Below are positions 1 through 8,315 of a DNA stretch of 64,000 bases, in pieces. Position 1 is the stretch's first letter; each line of letters starts with the position of its first letter. A program made the translations under genes and the position numbers. The notes under the pieces are model-generated. The model saw only the letters and a list, made by a program, of their open reading frames with translations. It did no database searches and was not told where the DNA came from. Origin of the DNA: a virus; IMG/VR virus record IMGVR_UViG_3300033146_003395, positions 17,736 to 81,735 of that record; one strand, given 5' to 3'.

Positions 1-2
1 TT

Positions 3-71
3 AAAGACCTTAGTAGCTGTCTCGAAATATTAGAAAATAATAAACAGAATTGTCCAGAGTTTTTTGTATAA
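3..71 (+). CDS. 3' end of a small phage protein with PEYFV-type C-terminus (partial)
   Basis: An open frame enters from the left edge and stops at TAA 69-71. The visible 22 residues end in CPEFFV, a variant of the C-terminal hexapeptide seen on many small proteins in this window. Nothing about the function can be read from this fragment. The next gene starts 19 bp downstream with its own Shine-Dalgarno sequence, so the two look co-transcribed. Confidence 0.6.
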   Translation, partial: KDLSSCLEILENNKQNCPEFFV

Positions 72-90
72 TATTTAATAAAGGATAATA

Positions 91-372
91 ATGAGCAAAA
101 AAAGTAATATACGATTTATCATTAAAATTGCTAAATATAATACAAATAATTGGCAAATTAATAAAGTTATGACAAAATATTATATACGTAAAAGATATGT
201 TGATAAGTATTTTAGAGAAAACTGTTCATGTAAAATAAAATTAGTTGAGTTTTCTACAGGTATAGAAGACCGCGATTTTAATAATTTAATTGAGATTGCT
301 TTTGATGAATATAATAAAGGGTCAGATTTAAGTAAGTATATCGAGGAAAATTATCCTGAGTGGTTAATTTAA
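91..372 (+). CDS. Small basic hypothetical protein ending in YPEWLI
   Basis: A 93-residue protein, rich in Lys, Asn and Tyr in the first half, with an acidic tail and the terminal hexapeptide YPEWLI, a relaxed version of the PEYFV motif. The ATG is preceded by AAGGATAATA, a good ribosome-binding site. It is the last plus-strand gene before the minus-strand head genes and converges on gp23, with a terminator-like hairpin between them. I recognise no family. Confidence 0.75.
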   Translation: MSKKSNIRFIIKIAKYNTNNWQINKVMTKYYIRKRYVDKYFRENCSCKIKLVEFSTGIEDRDFNNLIEIAFDEYNKGSDLSKYIEENYPEWLI

Positions 373-398
373 CCACCCAGGAAAAAGGCATAAAAAAA

Positions 399-421
399 GC
401 CCTTCTAATAAAAGAAGAGCT
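399..421 (-). terminator. Rho-independent terminator of the capsid gene
   Basis: On the minus strand AAGCTCTTC and GAAGGGCTT form a 9-bp stem with a G-U pair and an AT-rich loop, followed by a run of T. It lies 30 bp after the gp23 stop. The plus strand has the same hairpin, so it may also end the short plus-strand operon at 372. Confidence 0.7.
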
Positions 422-451
422 TAAGATTTAAGTTAAAACTTAATCCGAAGA

Positions 452-1897
452 TTAAGCTAAAACAGTGTTACTAAAGTCTACACCAATCATTGAAGCATAA
501 GGAGATTTCTCACCCATTTGTGCAGCAGAATCCTGCCATGGGTTGGTAGTGATCCCATATCTCGTCATTGCGATTAACGCTGGTTGACCAGTAGAAACGT
601 GAGTTACTTTTTGAATTTGAACTGGAGTATATGGAGCATAAACACCAATTGAATCTTGATTAGAACCTTTGTAAACAACAGTCGCATATTCAGAAGTAGC
701 GAAGTTATCAACGATTACTGAAAATTTGTTATCAAATCTACCAACAACACCACCATTAGCGATTTGAGGGTTAACTGTAGAGTCTACATTAGATGCAGTA
801 AATCCACCAATTTGCTCTAACATTGTAACAACTTTTGGAGATACAAGTAATTTATTACCAGCACCACGACGGTTTAATCTACCAATTTCACGACTCATGT
901 CAGAAAGTTTAGCAGCAAACATACGATATTTTTCAATTTCCCATCTACCATCTTGAACACCAGAACCATCATTGATTTTGAATTCAGAAGCTTCAACAGA
1001 TGCGTTAGTGTTAACAAAGTCAACTACTTCACGGTCAGTTTGTGCTTTAATTTCGTAACCCATAAGACTCATAAGTTCTTGGTCTGCAAGAACACCATGC
1101 ATAGCTTTAAGATCTTGGTACATTTCAATTGTATATTCAGCACGTAATTTACGAGTTCTAGCTTCGATTTGTTTACGTTCAACAGCGATACCAACTTCAT
1201 TCATTTCATTTCCAACAGTACCACGGATTTCACCATTAGCAGTTGTATAAGAACCAGAATATTGAGGTAATAGACCTAACCATGTAGCTTCGCTTGAGAA
1301 AGTTCTAACAGCAACAACACCGTCACCTGAACCAGATTGAGTAATAGCTTCACCATTTTGAATGAAAGCATCAACACCAGCTAATTCAACAAGTACACGA
1401 CCTGCAAAAGTATCAGCACCAGCAATAGAAGCATTTGGAGATTGCGCTTTACCAGGTTTTTCACCTTGACGAGTAAACTCAGTAGGTTCAACATAAACAA
1501 CAGTACCAACAGCACCAGAAGTTCCACCAGTTAAAGTATCACCAATTACAGGTGCAACAGTACCGTCTAAATCAACGATTTGAGCTTTAACATTTGGATT
1601 AATAGGATTAGCTTGGTTACCAACAAAACGATTAGTTAAGTTATAGATAAAACCAGTTGGTCCAGACATTGGCTGTACACCTAGTAATTCATTAGCAATA
1701 AGTGCTGGATAAATTCTACGTAACATAGGCATTAAGAATGGAGTAAATTGAGCAACATCAGAAGCTATAGTTCCCTCTGCAATCATTTGTTCAGTTTCAC
1801 GTTTTGTATTAGCCATAACAGCTGCAAGAGTACCTTTATCTAGTTCAGATAATGGTGCATATTTAGTGCTTTCTAAAAGCGCTTTAAATTCAGACAT
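452..1897 (-). CDS. 23: Major capsid protein, T4 gp23 family
   Basis: A 481-residue major head protein; T4 gp23 has 521 residues. Residues 73-91 carry the family signature around GVQPMSGPTG. The N-terminal 41 residues look like the removable propeptide: MIAE|GTIA at 38-45 matches the gp21 cleavage rule (I/L-x-E before A/G), which would leave a mature protein starting at Gly42. It is last in the order portal, core proteins, protease, scaffold, capsid, as in T4. A TATAAATA late promoter lies about 140 bp upstream with a long structured leader, and an intrinsic terminator follows, so strong monocistronic late expression is likely. The start is supported by AAGGAGACTTAA just before the ATG. Confidence 0.97.
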   Translation of the reverse strand: MSEFKALLESTKYAPLSELDKGTLAAVMANTKRETEQMIAEGTIASDVAQFTPFLMPMLRRIYPALIANELLGVQPMSGPTGFIYNLTNRFVGNQANPINPNVKAQIVDLDGTVAPVIGDTLTGGTSGAVGTVVYVEPTEFTRQGEKPGKAQSPNASIAGADTFAGRVLVELAGVDAFIQNGEAITQSGSGDGVVAVRTFSSEATWLGLLPQYSGSYTTANGEIRGTVGNEMNEVGIAVERKQIEARTRKLRAEYTIEMYQDLKAMHGVLADQELMSLMGYEIKAQTDREVVDFVNTNASVEASEFKINDGSGVQDGRWEIEKYRMFAAKLSDMSREIGRLNRRGAGNKLLVSPKVVTMLEQIGGFTASNVDSTVNPQIANGGVVGRFDNKFSVIVDNFATSEYATVVYKGSNQDSIGVYAPYTPVQIQKVTHVSTGQPALIAMTRYGITTNPWQDSAAQMGEKSPYASMIGVDFSNTVLA

Positions 1898-2034
1898 TTA
1901 AGTCTCCTTATTTTTTAAAAATTTTTATATACTTACCTTTTACGGCAAGCGTTACCAATATAAGCTGTCCCAATGACATTTCAGCTATTTCATCTCTACT
2001 TATATTAGCTAGTAATGATATTTAATATCGTTAC
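1898..2034 (-). promoter_or_regulatory. Structured 5' leader of gp23 mRNA
   Basis: About 135 nt separate the late promoter from the gp23 start. On the minus strand the leader begins with a hairpin (GTAA-GATAT pairing with ATATC-TTAC), then CTAATATAAG pairs with CTTATATTGG around a loop. That loop holds TAGAGATGAAATAGCTGAAAT, a block also present in the gp22 leader. Role unknown; translation control or mRNA stability are the obvious options. Confidence 0.45.
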
Positions 2035-2039
2035 TGTTT

Positions 2040-2047
2040 TATTTATA
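2040..2047 (-). promoter_or_regulatory. Late promoter of gp23
   Basis: TATAAATA on the minus strand is the exact T4 late -10 consensus, read in T4 by sigma factor gp55 with gp33 and gp45. The surrounding AAACTATAAATAAAACAG is shared with the gp22 promoter. Confidence 0.8.
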
Positions 2048-2067
2048 GTTTGTGTAATCCTTAGGGA

Positions 2068-2805
2068 TTACACATACTGAGAAAAATCTGTTGCAGCTTT
2101 AACGTCTACAACTTCTGATTTATATGCACCTTTTGGAAGCTCAGTTTCTTTAGATTCAATTGATTCATTGAATGTTTCAGAACGAGAATCAACGATTGAT
2201 TCTTTAAGAGTTTCAAGAGCAGTAACATAACCTTCTGAACGTTCAAAAGTAATCATTTCAGATAGTTTTTCGAATTTATCAGCTTCAACGATTGAAAGGC
2301 CTTTAGCAGTTTCAGCAATGATACCAGCTTTAAGATATTTATCAGACTCTCTACGAGCTTCAGCTAAATCAGATTCTTTTTCAGCAAGACGGCTAGTTGC
2401 GCGGTCAAGTTGGTTTTCAATAGAATCAGCATCTTCTTTAATATCTCTTTCAGAACGAGCTTCTTGAATATCTGTAAGTGTAACACCACCGATAACCAGC
2501 ATAGCATCAAACATTTCTAAAAGTTTTTTAGCTTTTTCGTCTAAGATTTCTGCTTCATACATAGGTGCATTTTGAGCAACAAATTCTTCAACTACAGAAG
2601 TCATATAACCATCAAGAGTGTCTTCAAGGTTTTCTACTTTTTCAGCATATTCTTCTTCAAGAAGTTCAGCTTTTTCAGCAACTTTAGTTTCAACATGTTC
2701 GTCCATCATTTCAACTGATTTAGCCATTACAGCTTTATCGAAAGACTCAGATAGTTGAGCTTTCATTTCGTCATTAATTTCTAATGATTCAAATAATTCA
2801 TTCAT
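2068..2805 (-). CDS. 22: Prohead core scaffold, T4 gp22-like
   Basis: A 245-residue, highly charged, coiled-coil-rich protein in the gp22 position directly upstream of gp23 (T4 gp22 has 269 residues). It would form the inner prohead core and be degraded by the gp21 protease. Several sites fit the gp21 rule, for example I-Q-E|A, L-A-E|A and I-V-E|A in the middle third. It has its own late promoter and structured leader. Identity rests on position, composition and cleavage sites more than on a strong sequence signature. Confidence 0.85.
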   Translation of the reverse strand: MNELFESLEINDEMKAQLSESFDKAVMAKSVEMMDEHVETKVAEKAELLEEEYAEKVENLEDTLDGYMTSVVEEFVAQNAPMYEAEILDEKAKKLLEMFDAMLVIGGVTLTDIQEARSERDIKEDADSIENQLDRATSRLAEKESDLAEARRESDKYLKAGIIAETAKGLSIVEADKFEKLSEMITFERSEGYVTALETLKESIVDSRSETFNESIESKETELPKGAYKSEVVDVKAATDFSQYV

Positions 2806-2900
2806 TTTTTAGTTCCTTGTTTTTATCCACTTGGGATTTTATTAAGTCTTGCTCGTATACCAGCAATTTCAATCTATTTCAGCTCTAACTTAATCTTCTG
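2806..2900 (-). promoter_or_regulatory. Structured 5' leader of gp22 mRNA
   Basis: The minus-strand leader has an outer stem ATTAAGT/ACTTAAT enclosing a hairpin TTGCT/AGCAA. It carries TAGAGCTGAAATAGATTGAAAT, nearly the same block as in the gp23 leader. AAGGAACT before the ATG is the ribosome-binding site. Confidence 0.45.
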
Positions 2901-2903
2901 TTT

Positions 2904-2911
2904 TATTTATA
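2904..2911 (-). promoter_or_regulatory. Late promoter of gp22
   Basis: Minus-strand TATAAATA within AAACTATAAATAAAACAG, the same 18-bp context as the gp23 late promoter, lying just after the stop of the preceding gene. Confidence 0.8.
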
Positions 2912-2977
2912 GTTTAAGAAATTCTTAACTTGAAAACAAATTAAGAATCTATAAACTATATTTTAACTATATTTAAC

Positions 2978-3529
2978 TTATACTTCCGAGATAGTCTTAA
3001 CACTGAAAGATAGACCAACTTTTTTTTCAAGTTTGTCAGCAATTTCAGTAGTATTAGCACCATCGAATTTTTTAACTTCAGGCCAAATTTTATCACCAGA
3101 ATTATTGTAACGATTATATAAATCATCACCTTTAATCTTCATATTAGGGTTATCTCCCGGAATAGCGTATAATAAATCACCAGATTTAGATAAGAATAAC
3201 TTATCAGTTCCAGCAGGATTACCTATATATACTATATAAGAAGCTTTACCTTCGTGTAAATATGAACCTCTTTCAAAGTCAGAAAGTTTAATACCTTCAT
3301 TTACAGCAAGTGATTTAACTTCTGTAATAGCATCCATATCAATAAGATAATGAAATCTACTTTGATCTTCCATAATGTTATTATCAGTGTCATATATAAT
3401 GTTATTAAACGTATCTAATACACAAACCACTTCATTTGTTTGTGTATTAGCATAATGTTTTCTAACACCTTTAGTTTGTACTTCACTTACTGCTTTAGTA
3501 AATGAAGCTTCAAAATCAAATATACCCAT
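2978..3529 (-). CDS. Hypothetical head-cluster protein between gp21 and gp22
   Basis: A 183-residue protein translated from an ATG overlapping the stop of gp21 (TAATG), so it is coupled to the protease. The sequence is mixed alpha/beta with no membrane segment and no family I recognise. A site L-H-E|G near residue 93 would fit gp21 cleavage, hinting at a prohead core component. T4 has no gene between 21 and 22, so this is an insertion relative to the T4 order. A capsid accessory or core role is inferred only from position. Confidence 0.7.
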   Translation of the reverse strand: MGIFDFEASFTKAVSEVQTKGVRKHYANTQTNEVVCVLDTFNNIIYDTDNNIMEDQSRFHYLIDMDAITEVKSLAVNEGIKLSDFERGSYLHEGKASYIVYIGNPAGTDKLFLSKSGDLLYAIPGDNPNMKIKGDDLYNRYNNSGDKIWPEVKKFDGANTTEIADKLEKKVGLSFSVKTISEV

Positions 3530-5223
3530 TAGTAATCCTTACCGTTTTCAATTTCATCATATTTTTCATATGTATCAAACGCTTTTTTAGATTCTTTAGT
3601 AAATTTACCTAATAAAGAACTTCCATCACGTTTCATAGCTTTTTCGCAAGCCATCATAGCATCAGAAAGTTCACCTAGTAAGTCACCTGCTTGAGTAGCT
3701 TCTTTAAGTGATTCTGCATCCCATTTAGCAAGTGCTGCTAATTCTTTACCTCTAGCAACCCATTTACCATCAGTAAAATATACAGTGTTACCATTAGAAA
3801 GTTTAGCTGATACTGCAATATCGTCTTCTTTTTTCATACTAGTTACAGATACAGATTCATCTAATCTGTATCCTTTTAAAGTTTCAGTTTCAACATCATT
3901 ATCAAATTGGTCAATACCAACGAAATAACCATCGTCAAAATCAGTAAAAGATACTAAGATTTCATCTGGGTTAATTAACATAACCTCACCATCTTTCTTA
4001 AGACGTTTTTGAACTTCTTTAGAAATATCTTTGCCTTCAGTAACAGGTTTATTCATATATGAGTCAAATTTAGCTTTTAAATCAGCTTCTTCTTTTATAT
4101 GTGCATCTGTTTCAGCTTTATTTGCGAATTTTTCGAATGCTTCTGTTAATTCTTTAGCTTTACAACCACAAGATTTCTCGGATTTAGGTTCAGGTTCAAC
4201 TACAGCAGCCACTTCATCTAAGTCAGTGTCTTGCTTGATAACATCATCAATATCATTAGCAATTTTTTCTAAGTATTTTGCAGCTTTTTTAGAAGAATCT
4301 TTTTTTAGCTCAACATATGCAGCCCAAAATGCATCCACTACTTCTTCAGCAGCTTCATTAGTTTCTTTAGTTCCATTATCCATATGATCAGCATCAATAA
4401 CTTCTTTCTTTTTAACACATACAGGACATTCACAATTTTCTTCATGGTCTTCACCATCTGAATTTTCTATAATTTGTTTTTCTAGTTCATTAACTGCAGA
4501 ATATGTATCACATTCATTACACTTAAGTTTTAGGTCGCCATCTTCTACAATAAATGAAACAGCAGCAGCTTTACAACTAGGGCAAGTAACATTTTTAGCT
4601 TCTAACATTGCTGTTAGTTTTTCTTTTTCTTCTTTTTTACTTTCCGCAACCATTGTACAACCAGTAGGGGTACAAACCCATTTACCTTTAGCATCCACTT
4701 CATAATCTACACTTTCAAAAAGCATACTTTCATTGAATCCTGTTAAGTTAGCATTATAATCTGAAGGGGTACTAACAATATCATAAGTAGTTAAATGAAA
4801 TTCTTCAACTATTTCGCCAACCAGTTTACCAACACCACGAGAGCTAACACCAATTTTAACACCTTTGTCAATTAATGCTCTCATAACCATAGTTTCTGGG
4901 ATATTTAATAGTTCAGCTTCACCATATACCATACCTTCTCTCATTTCCAGTTTACGGATTTGAGCTACAGCTTTCCAAGGGTCAACTGTATTTCTTTGAG
5001 GGTGTTCTTTTTCCATTAGAGTGTTGCTAGTTTTACCAGAAATTTCTTTTTGATAAAGATCTACTGTATCTTCCCAAAGTTTTTTCGCATATATACGACC
5101 ATTTCTGTTCTTCTTATCGGGAGTTGAGAATGTACCTTTAATTACATACGTCTTCTGATTTGTTGATTCGTTAAGTTCAATAACGTTCTCTAAATCAAAA
5201 GTTTCTTCGAGAATTAACTTCAT
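3529..5223 (-). CDS. 21: Prohead core protease, T4 gp21 family, with long C-terminal extension
   Basis: Residues 1-170 match the gp21-type prohead protease: KKNRNGRIY near 37-45, a catalytic-type His at EH (H74), VSSRGVG with the nucleophile serine near 127-128, and the TYDIVSTPSDYNAN block at 146-159. T4 gp21 has 212 residues; this protein has 564. The extra part holds a CxxC-x17-CxxC zinc ribbon (C214, C217, C235, C238), a second Cys group near 264-269, then long acidic and Lys-rich stretches. Two late sites fit the cleavage rule (L-T-E|A, L-K-E|A), so the extension may be a fused core or scaffold segment removed during maturation. It overlaps the following gene. Confidence 0.9.
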   Translation of the reverse strand: MKLILEETFDLENVIELNESTNQKTYVIKGTFSTPDKKNRNGRIYAKKLWEDTVDLYQKEISGKTSNTLMEKEHPQRNTVDPWKAVAQIRKLEMREGMVYGEAELLNIPETMVMRALIDKGVKIGVSSRGVGKLVGEIVEEFHLTTYDIVSTPSDYNANLTGFNESMLFESVDYEVDAKGKWVCTPTGCTMVAESKKEEKEKLTAMLEAKNVTCPSCKAAAVSFIVEDGDLKLKCNECDTYSAVNELEKQIIENSDGEDHEENCECPVCVKKKEVIDADHMDNGTKETNEAAEEVVDAFWAAYVELKKDSSKKAAKYLEKIANDIDDVIKQDTDLDEVAAVVEPEPKSEKSCGCKAKELTEAFEKFANKAETDAHIKEEADLKAKFDSYMNKPVTEGKDISKEVQKRLKKDGEVMLINPDEILVSFTDFDDGYFVGIDQFDNDVETETLKGYRLDESVSVTSMKKEDDIAVSAKLSNGNTVYFTDGKWVARGKELAALAKWDAESLKEATQAGDLLGELSDAMMACEKAMKRDGSSLLGKFTKESKKAFDTYEKYDEIENGKDY

Positions 5224-5247
5224 TTTATACCTTTTATATTAAGTTGA

Positions 5248-5727
5248 TTACAGTTTTAATTTTTTTAAAGCTGATTTAATAGAACTTATTGCTAAATCAA
5301 CTGCTGGAGCTGGCTCAGTTCCATTTTTTTCATAATTTTTCTTTAAATCTGATTTTAAAGTGCTTTTAATCTCAGCACCACTATCGCCAACACTATTATC
5401 GATTGAATGAGAAACTATTGTATCTAGTCCTGAGTCATCAATAAGACCAAAAAATTCTTCATATTTTTCATCATTATCTAGTTTTTTATCTAAACTAGCT
5501 ATTAAATTTGCTAACTCTTTTATATCGCCAAAATCTGTACCTTCGGTAATTGATCCACCAGCATTCATTTCAGCTAAAAGTTGACGTGCAACTGTTTTAC
5601 CACCAATTTCTTTAACAATTTTTTTGAACTTAGCTCTTAGCTCAGCTCCAACGTGCGCTTTTGCATCAGCTGCACCAGTACGACCAACCATACCAACTGC
5701 AGATTCAAACAATACTCTTAAACTCAT
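5248..5727 (-). CDS. Prohead core protein in the gp68 position
   Basis: A 159-residue protein between the gp67-like gene and gp21, where T4 has gene 68 (141 residues). It is rich in Lys, Asp, Ala and Ser. The segment S-I-T-E|G-T near residue 61 fits gp21 cleavage, consistent with an internal core protein. The start overlaps the upstream stop (TAATG). The call rests on gene order, size and the cleavage site; sequence similarity to gp68 is not obvious by eye. Confidence 0.6.
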   Translation of the reverse strand: MSLRVLFESAVGMVGRTGAADAKAHVGAELRAKFKKIVKEIGGKTVARQLLAEMNAGGSITEGTDFGDIKELANLIASLDKKLDNDEKYEEFFGLIDDSGLDTIVSHSIDNSVGDSGAEIKSTLKSDLKKNYEKNGTEPAPAVDLAISSIKSALKKLKL

Positions 5728-5966
5728 TATTTCTCACCTTTTCCGTTTTCCCAGCCAGCAGAAATATCTTCAGATTCTGGATTATCTCCATCGGCTTCAA
5801 CAATTGGGTTTTTGCTAACATTTTGAGCTACATCTAACCTGTCTATATAACTTTTCATTACAGGGTTTTCTTGAACTTTTGTACGTAAAGCATCTAAAGC
5901 CATATCTTCAAATTTGATATAACTTCTATCTTGTGCAGCTTTTACTAAATCTACAGTATTTGACAT
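5727..5966 (-). CDS. Prohead core protein, gp67-like
   Basis: A 79-residue protein right after the portal gene, matching the position and size of T4 gp67 (80 residues). The first 50 residues are helical and close to those of the gene at 10116 (DLVKAAQ-RSYI-FED-AL-AL--KVQENP-M). The tail is acidic. N-P-I-V-E|A fits gp21 cleavage, as expected for a core protein. A late promoter sits about 27 bp upstream and AAAGGAAACACC precedes the ATG. Confidence 0.65.
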   Translation of the reverse strand: MSNTVDLVKAAQDRSYIKFEDMALDALRTKVQENPVMKSYIDRLDVAQNVSKNPIVEADGDNPESEDISAGWENGKGEK

Positions 5967-5992
5967 TGGTGTTTCCTTTTATTTTATTAATT

Positions 5993-6000
5993 TATTTATA
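5993..6000 (-). promoter_or_regulatory. Late promoter upstream of the gp67-like gene
   Basis: Minus-strand TATAAATA between the portal stop and the gp67-like start. It would give the core, protease and scaffold genes late transcription independent of the portal promoter. Confidence 0.7.
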
Positions 6001-6030
6001 AGATACGATATTATAAGTTAAAATTCTAAC

Positions 6031-7587
6031 CTAAAATCCATCATCTTGTTTCTCGTAAAAGCTTCTATATAATGGATTATTAGTTTCGGCTTTAATTCGT
6101 TCCATTTCTTCCTGAAGTTGTTCATTAGTCCAACCAAAAGTCATCTTAACAGCGGTTTCAAGTGATACCATAACACCAATTTCTTCTTTAATCTCTTGGA
6201 AGTTGCCAACAGATTTAATGAATAAATCTTTTTCCATATTCTCAAGGAATATAGAACGACATTGAAATTCAATTGTTATTTTTTCTTTGTATTTATCCCA
6301 CTCACCTTCACTCATAACACCAGTAGTGATTAATTCTCTTTTAAGAAGTTGTTTAATCATTTTTGTAACTGGAATACGAAGTCTGTCTACATGTAAATAA
6401 AATCCCATATCTTCATTTGAGATAGAGTCAGTTTCGTAACTGAAATCTCCACCATTTTCATCGGCATAAGGATTTCTATTAGTGGGTATTTTCATAGATG
6501 TGAATAATTTTTTAGATGTATGAATAATATCTTCCATATCCATAAGACCACCAGCTTCATCCATAGTTTCAACAGTTGTACCTCTTGAACCACTTCTGTT
6601 ACTCATCCAATAATCTTCAACTAAAGGTTGAGTACTTTGCATATTACGTATAGTACCTGATTCAGTATCATAAGTCTTTTTATATTTGAATTCTGAACGG
6701 ATTTTGTCCATTAATTCCTTGGCTTTCTTAGGTGGTAAATCAGCTACATCTATATTAAACATTCTACGAGAAACTGAACGAGAGTATCTCATAGGTACTA
6801 ACATATTCTCTAATGTATCTAATTGATTGGCTGATTTAAAAGCATTTTCTAGGTAACCTAGATTAACTTTACCTCTTTGATTTTCTGAAACACTAATCTT
6901 AGATGTTAAACCATAATCAACATGAATTAATTCATCTTTTGAATACTCTTCATTATATAATAATTCTTGTTGTAACTCATTTTCGTATAGGCAAGAACCA
7001 AGTTTTTGATCATCTGGTGCATATTTCCATACAGTATTTTCTTCATCAAAATATAAACCAAATGGCTCAAGTATTTGTACTTTTTTAATACCTGCTTTCA
7101 TGTTAGCTTCATCAAAAGTTAAAGCTACATTAAGTTGACCATCTACATACATTTGACGACAAATTGGGTGTATATTCTCAGTCATATTTAATAGATTTAA
7201 TACTTTGTCAAATACTTCGCCGATTCTTTCTTTAATTTGATTATTTTCTTCATCAATATTAATCTTGAATTCTTTTTTATCAACTGTAAAAGCCATTTCA
7301 TTAATAATTAAATCTATAGCATAATTTACATCAGAATCTTTAGCAAGTTGACGATACATCTCAATTACTTTAGACTGATATTTTAGTAATGAACTTTCGT
7401 TACCACCATATTGCCACTCGTAAGTGTCCAGGTCTCCAAAAACCATAGTTCCTTCAAAATCATCATCTGATAAAGTTTTAACTACATGCAAATCATCTGT
7501 TGTATTAGATGGCTCTTGAATATTATCGGCTGGATTACCTTTTAGAAACGGTTTCTTTAACGCTTCGGTAATGTTGTTTAAAGTCAT
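6031..7587 (-). CDS. 20: Portal vertex protein, T4 gp20 family
   Basis: A 518-residue portal protein (T4 gp20: 524) forming the dodecameric ring at the packaging vertex and starting head assembly. The family pattern is visible: the early YR-LAKDSDVNYAIDLIINE region (about 74-95), FDEENTVWKY in the wing, a long DTESGTIRNMQSTQP tunnel-loop region, and MKIPTNRNPYADENGGDF near 370. It is first in the minus-strand head operon. A late promoter lies about 35 bp upstream and AAAAGGAAAAAT precedes the ATG. Confidence 0.96.
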   Translation of the reverse strand: MTLNNITEALKKPFLKGNPADNIQEPSNTTDDLHVVKTLSDDDFEGTMVFGDLDTYEWQYGGNESSLLKYQSKVIEMYRQLAKDSDVNYAIDLIINEMAFTVDKKEFKINIDEENNQIKERIGEVFDKVLNLLNMTENIHPICRQMYVDGQLNVALTFDEANMKAGIKKVQILEPFGLYFDEENTVWKYAPDDQKLGSCLYENELQQELLYNEEYSKDELIHVDYGLTSKISVSENQRGKVNLGYLENAFKSANQLDTLENMLVPMRYSRSVSRRMFNIDVADLPPKKAKELMDKIRSEFKYKKTYDTESGTIRNMQSTQPLVEDYWMSNRSGSRGTTVETMDEAGGLMDMEDIIHTSKKLFTSMKIPTNRNPYADENGGDFSYETDSISNEDMGFYLHVDRLRIPVTKMIKQLLKRELITTGVMSEGEWDKYKEKITIEFQCRSIFLENMEKDLFIKSVGNFQEIKEEIGVMVSLETAVKMTFGWTNEQLQEEMERIKAETNNPLYRSFYEKQDDGF

Positions 7588-7618
7588 ATTTTTCCTTTTA
7601 CTCTTTTCCTATTTAAGT

Positions 7619-7632
7619 TATTTATATAAATA
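7619..7632. promoter_or_regulatory. Divergent pair of late promoters
   Basis: Minus-strand TATAAATA at 7619-7626 points to the portal gene, and plus-strand TATAAATA at 7625-7632 points to the endonuclease and neck gene. The two cores overlap by 2 bp, so polymerases could not use both at once. Confidence 0.7.
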
Positions 7633-7661
7633 TTGTAATTAGAAAAGATATAAGGGTTTAG

Positions 7662-8315
7662 ATGTTTGTTGTATATTTAACAATGTATAAAGGTAATTTA
7701 TTACCTCAATGGTATGTAGGTTCATCTAATGAGACAAGAATAAATAATGGATATAATGGTTCAGTTAAATCTAAAAAATATAAATCTATATATTTAATAG
7801 AGCAAAAAGAAAATAAAATATTATTTAAGACTCGCATTTTGAGCCAACACTCAACCAGAGAAGAGGCATTAATAGAAGAATTACGTCTTCAGAAACTTCA
7901 TAATGTAGTGAAAAATGATAAATATATTAATATGAGTTTTGCTTCTATAAATGGATTCTTTGGAAGAGATGTATCTGGTAAACTAAATCCTAGTTATGGC
8001 AGGAAAATGACAATAGAACAGAAAGAAAAAATTAGCAAATCTTTAATAGGTAAGTTTACTGGCGAAAAATCTGCTAATTATGATAGAGAATTTAGTAATG
8101 AATGGAAAGAAAACATTAGTAAAGCTAAAAAAGGCTGTAAAAGTCCTTTTAAAGGAAAGACTCACTCTAAAGAGTCTATAGAATTAAATAGAATTGCAGC
8201 AAAAAATAGAGAAAAGTTAGAATGCCCATATTGTCAGAAAGTATTAGATATTTCTAATGCTAAGAGGTGGCATTTTGATAATTGTAAATTTAAAGAGGAA
8301 GTAGAAAATGGATAG
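7662..8315 (+). CDS. GIY-YIG homing endonuclease
   Basis: A 217-residue intron-free homing endonuclease placed between divergent head genes. The N-terminus has the GIY-YIG core in variant form (VVYLT near 3-7, WYVGSS near 18-23) and a later Glu in an EALIEEL helix. The middle has NUMOD3-type repeats (GKLNPSYGRKMT, GEKSANYD). The C-terminus is a zinc-finger-like CPYC-x14-H-x3-C. It overlaps the start of gp13 by 8 bp and has a late promoter, so it rides with late genes. It is a close relative of the gene at 41020, and its tail matches the first 65 residues of the protein at 43388. Confidence 0.9.
   Translation: MFVVYLTMYKGNLLPQWYVGSSNETRINNGYNGSVKSKKYKSIYLIEQKENKILFKTRILSQHSTREEALIEELRLQKLHNVVKNDKYINMSFASINGFFGRDVSGKLNPSYGRKMTIEQKEKISKSLIGKFTGEKSANYDREFSNEWKENISKAKKGCKSPFKGKTHSKESIELNRIAAKNREKLECPYCQKVLDISNAKRWHFDNCKFKEEVENG

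Noticed and set aside
953-1147. Plus-strand frame inside gp23, and similar frames opposite gp21, gp20 and the radical SAM genes
   Set aside because: They lie opposite well-supported genes, lack SD sequences and have Phe/Leu/Ser-rich composition typical of antisense frames.
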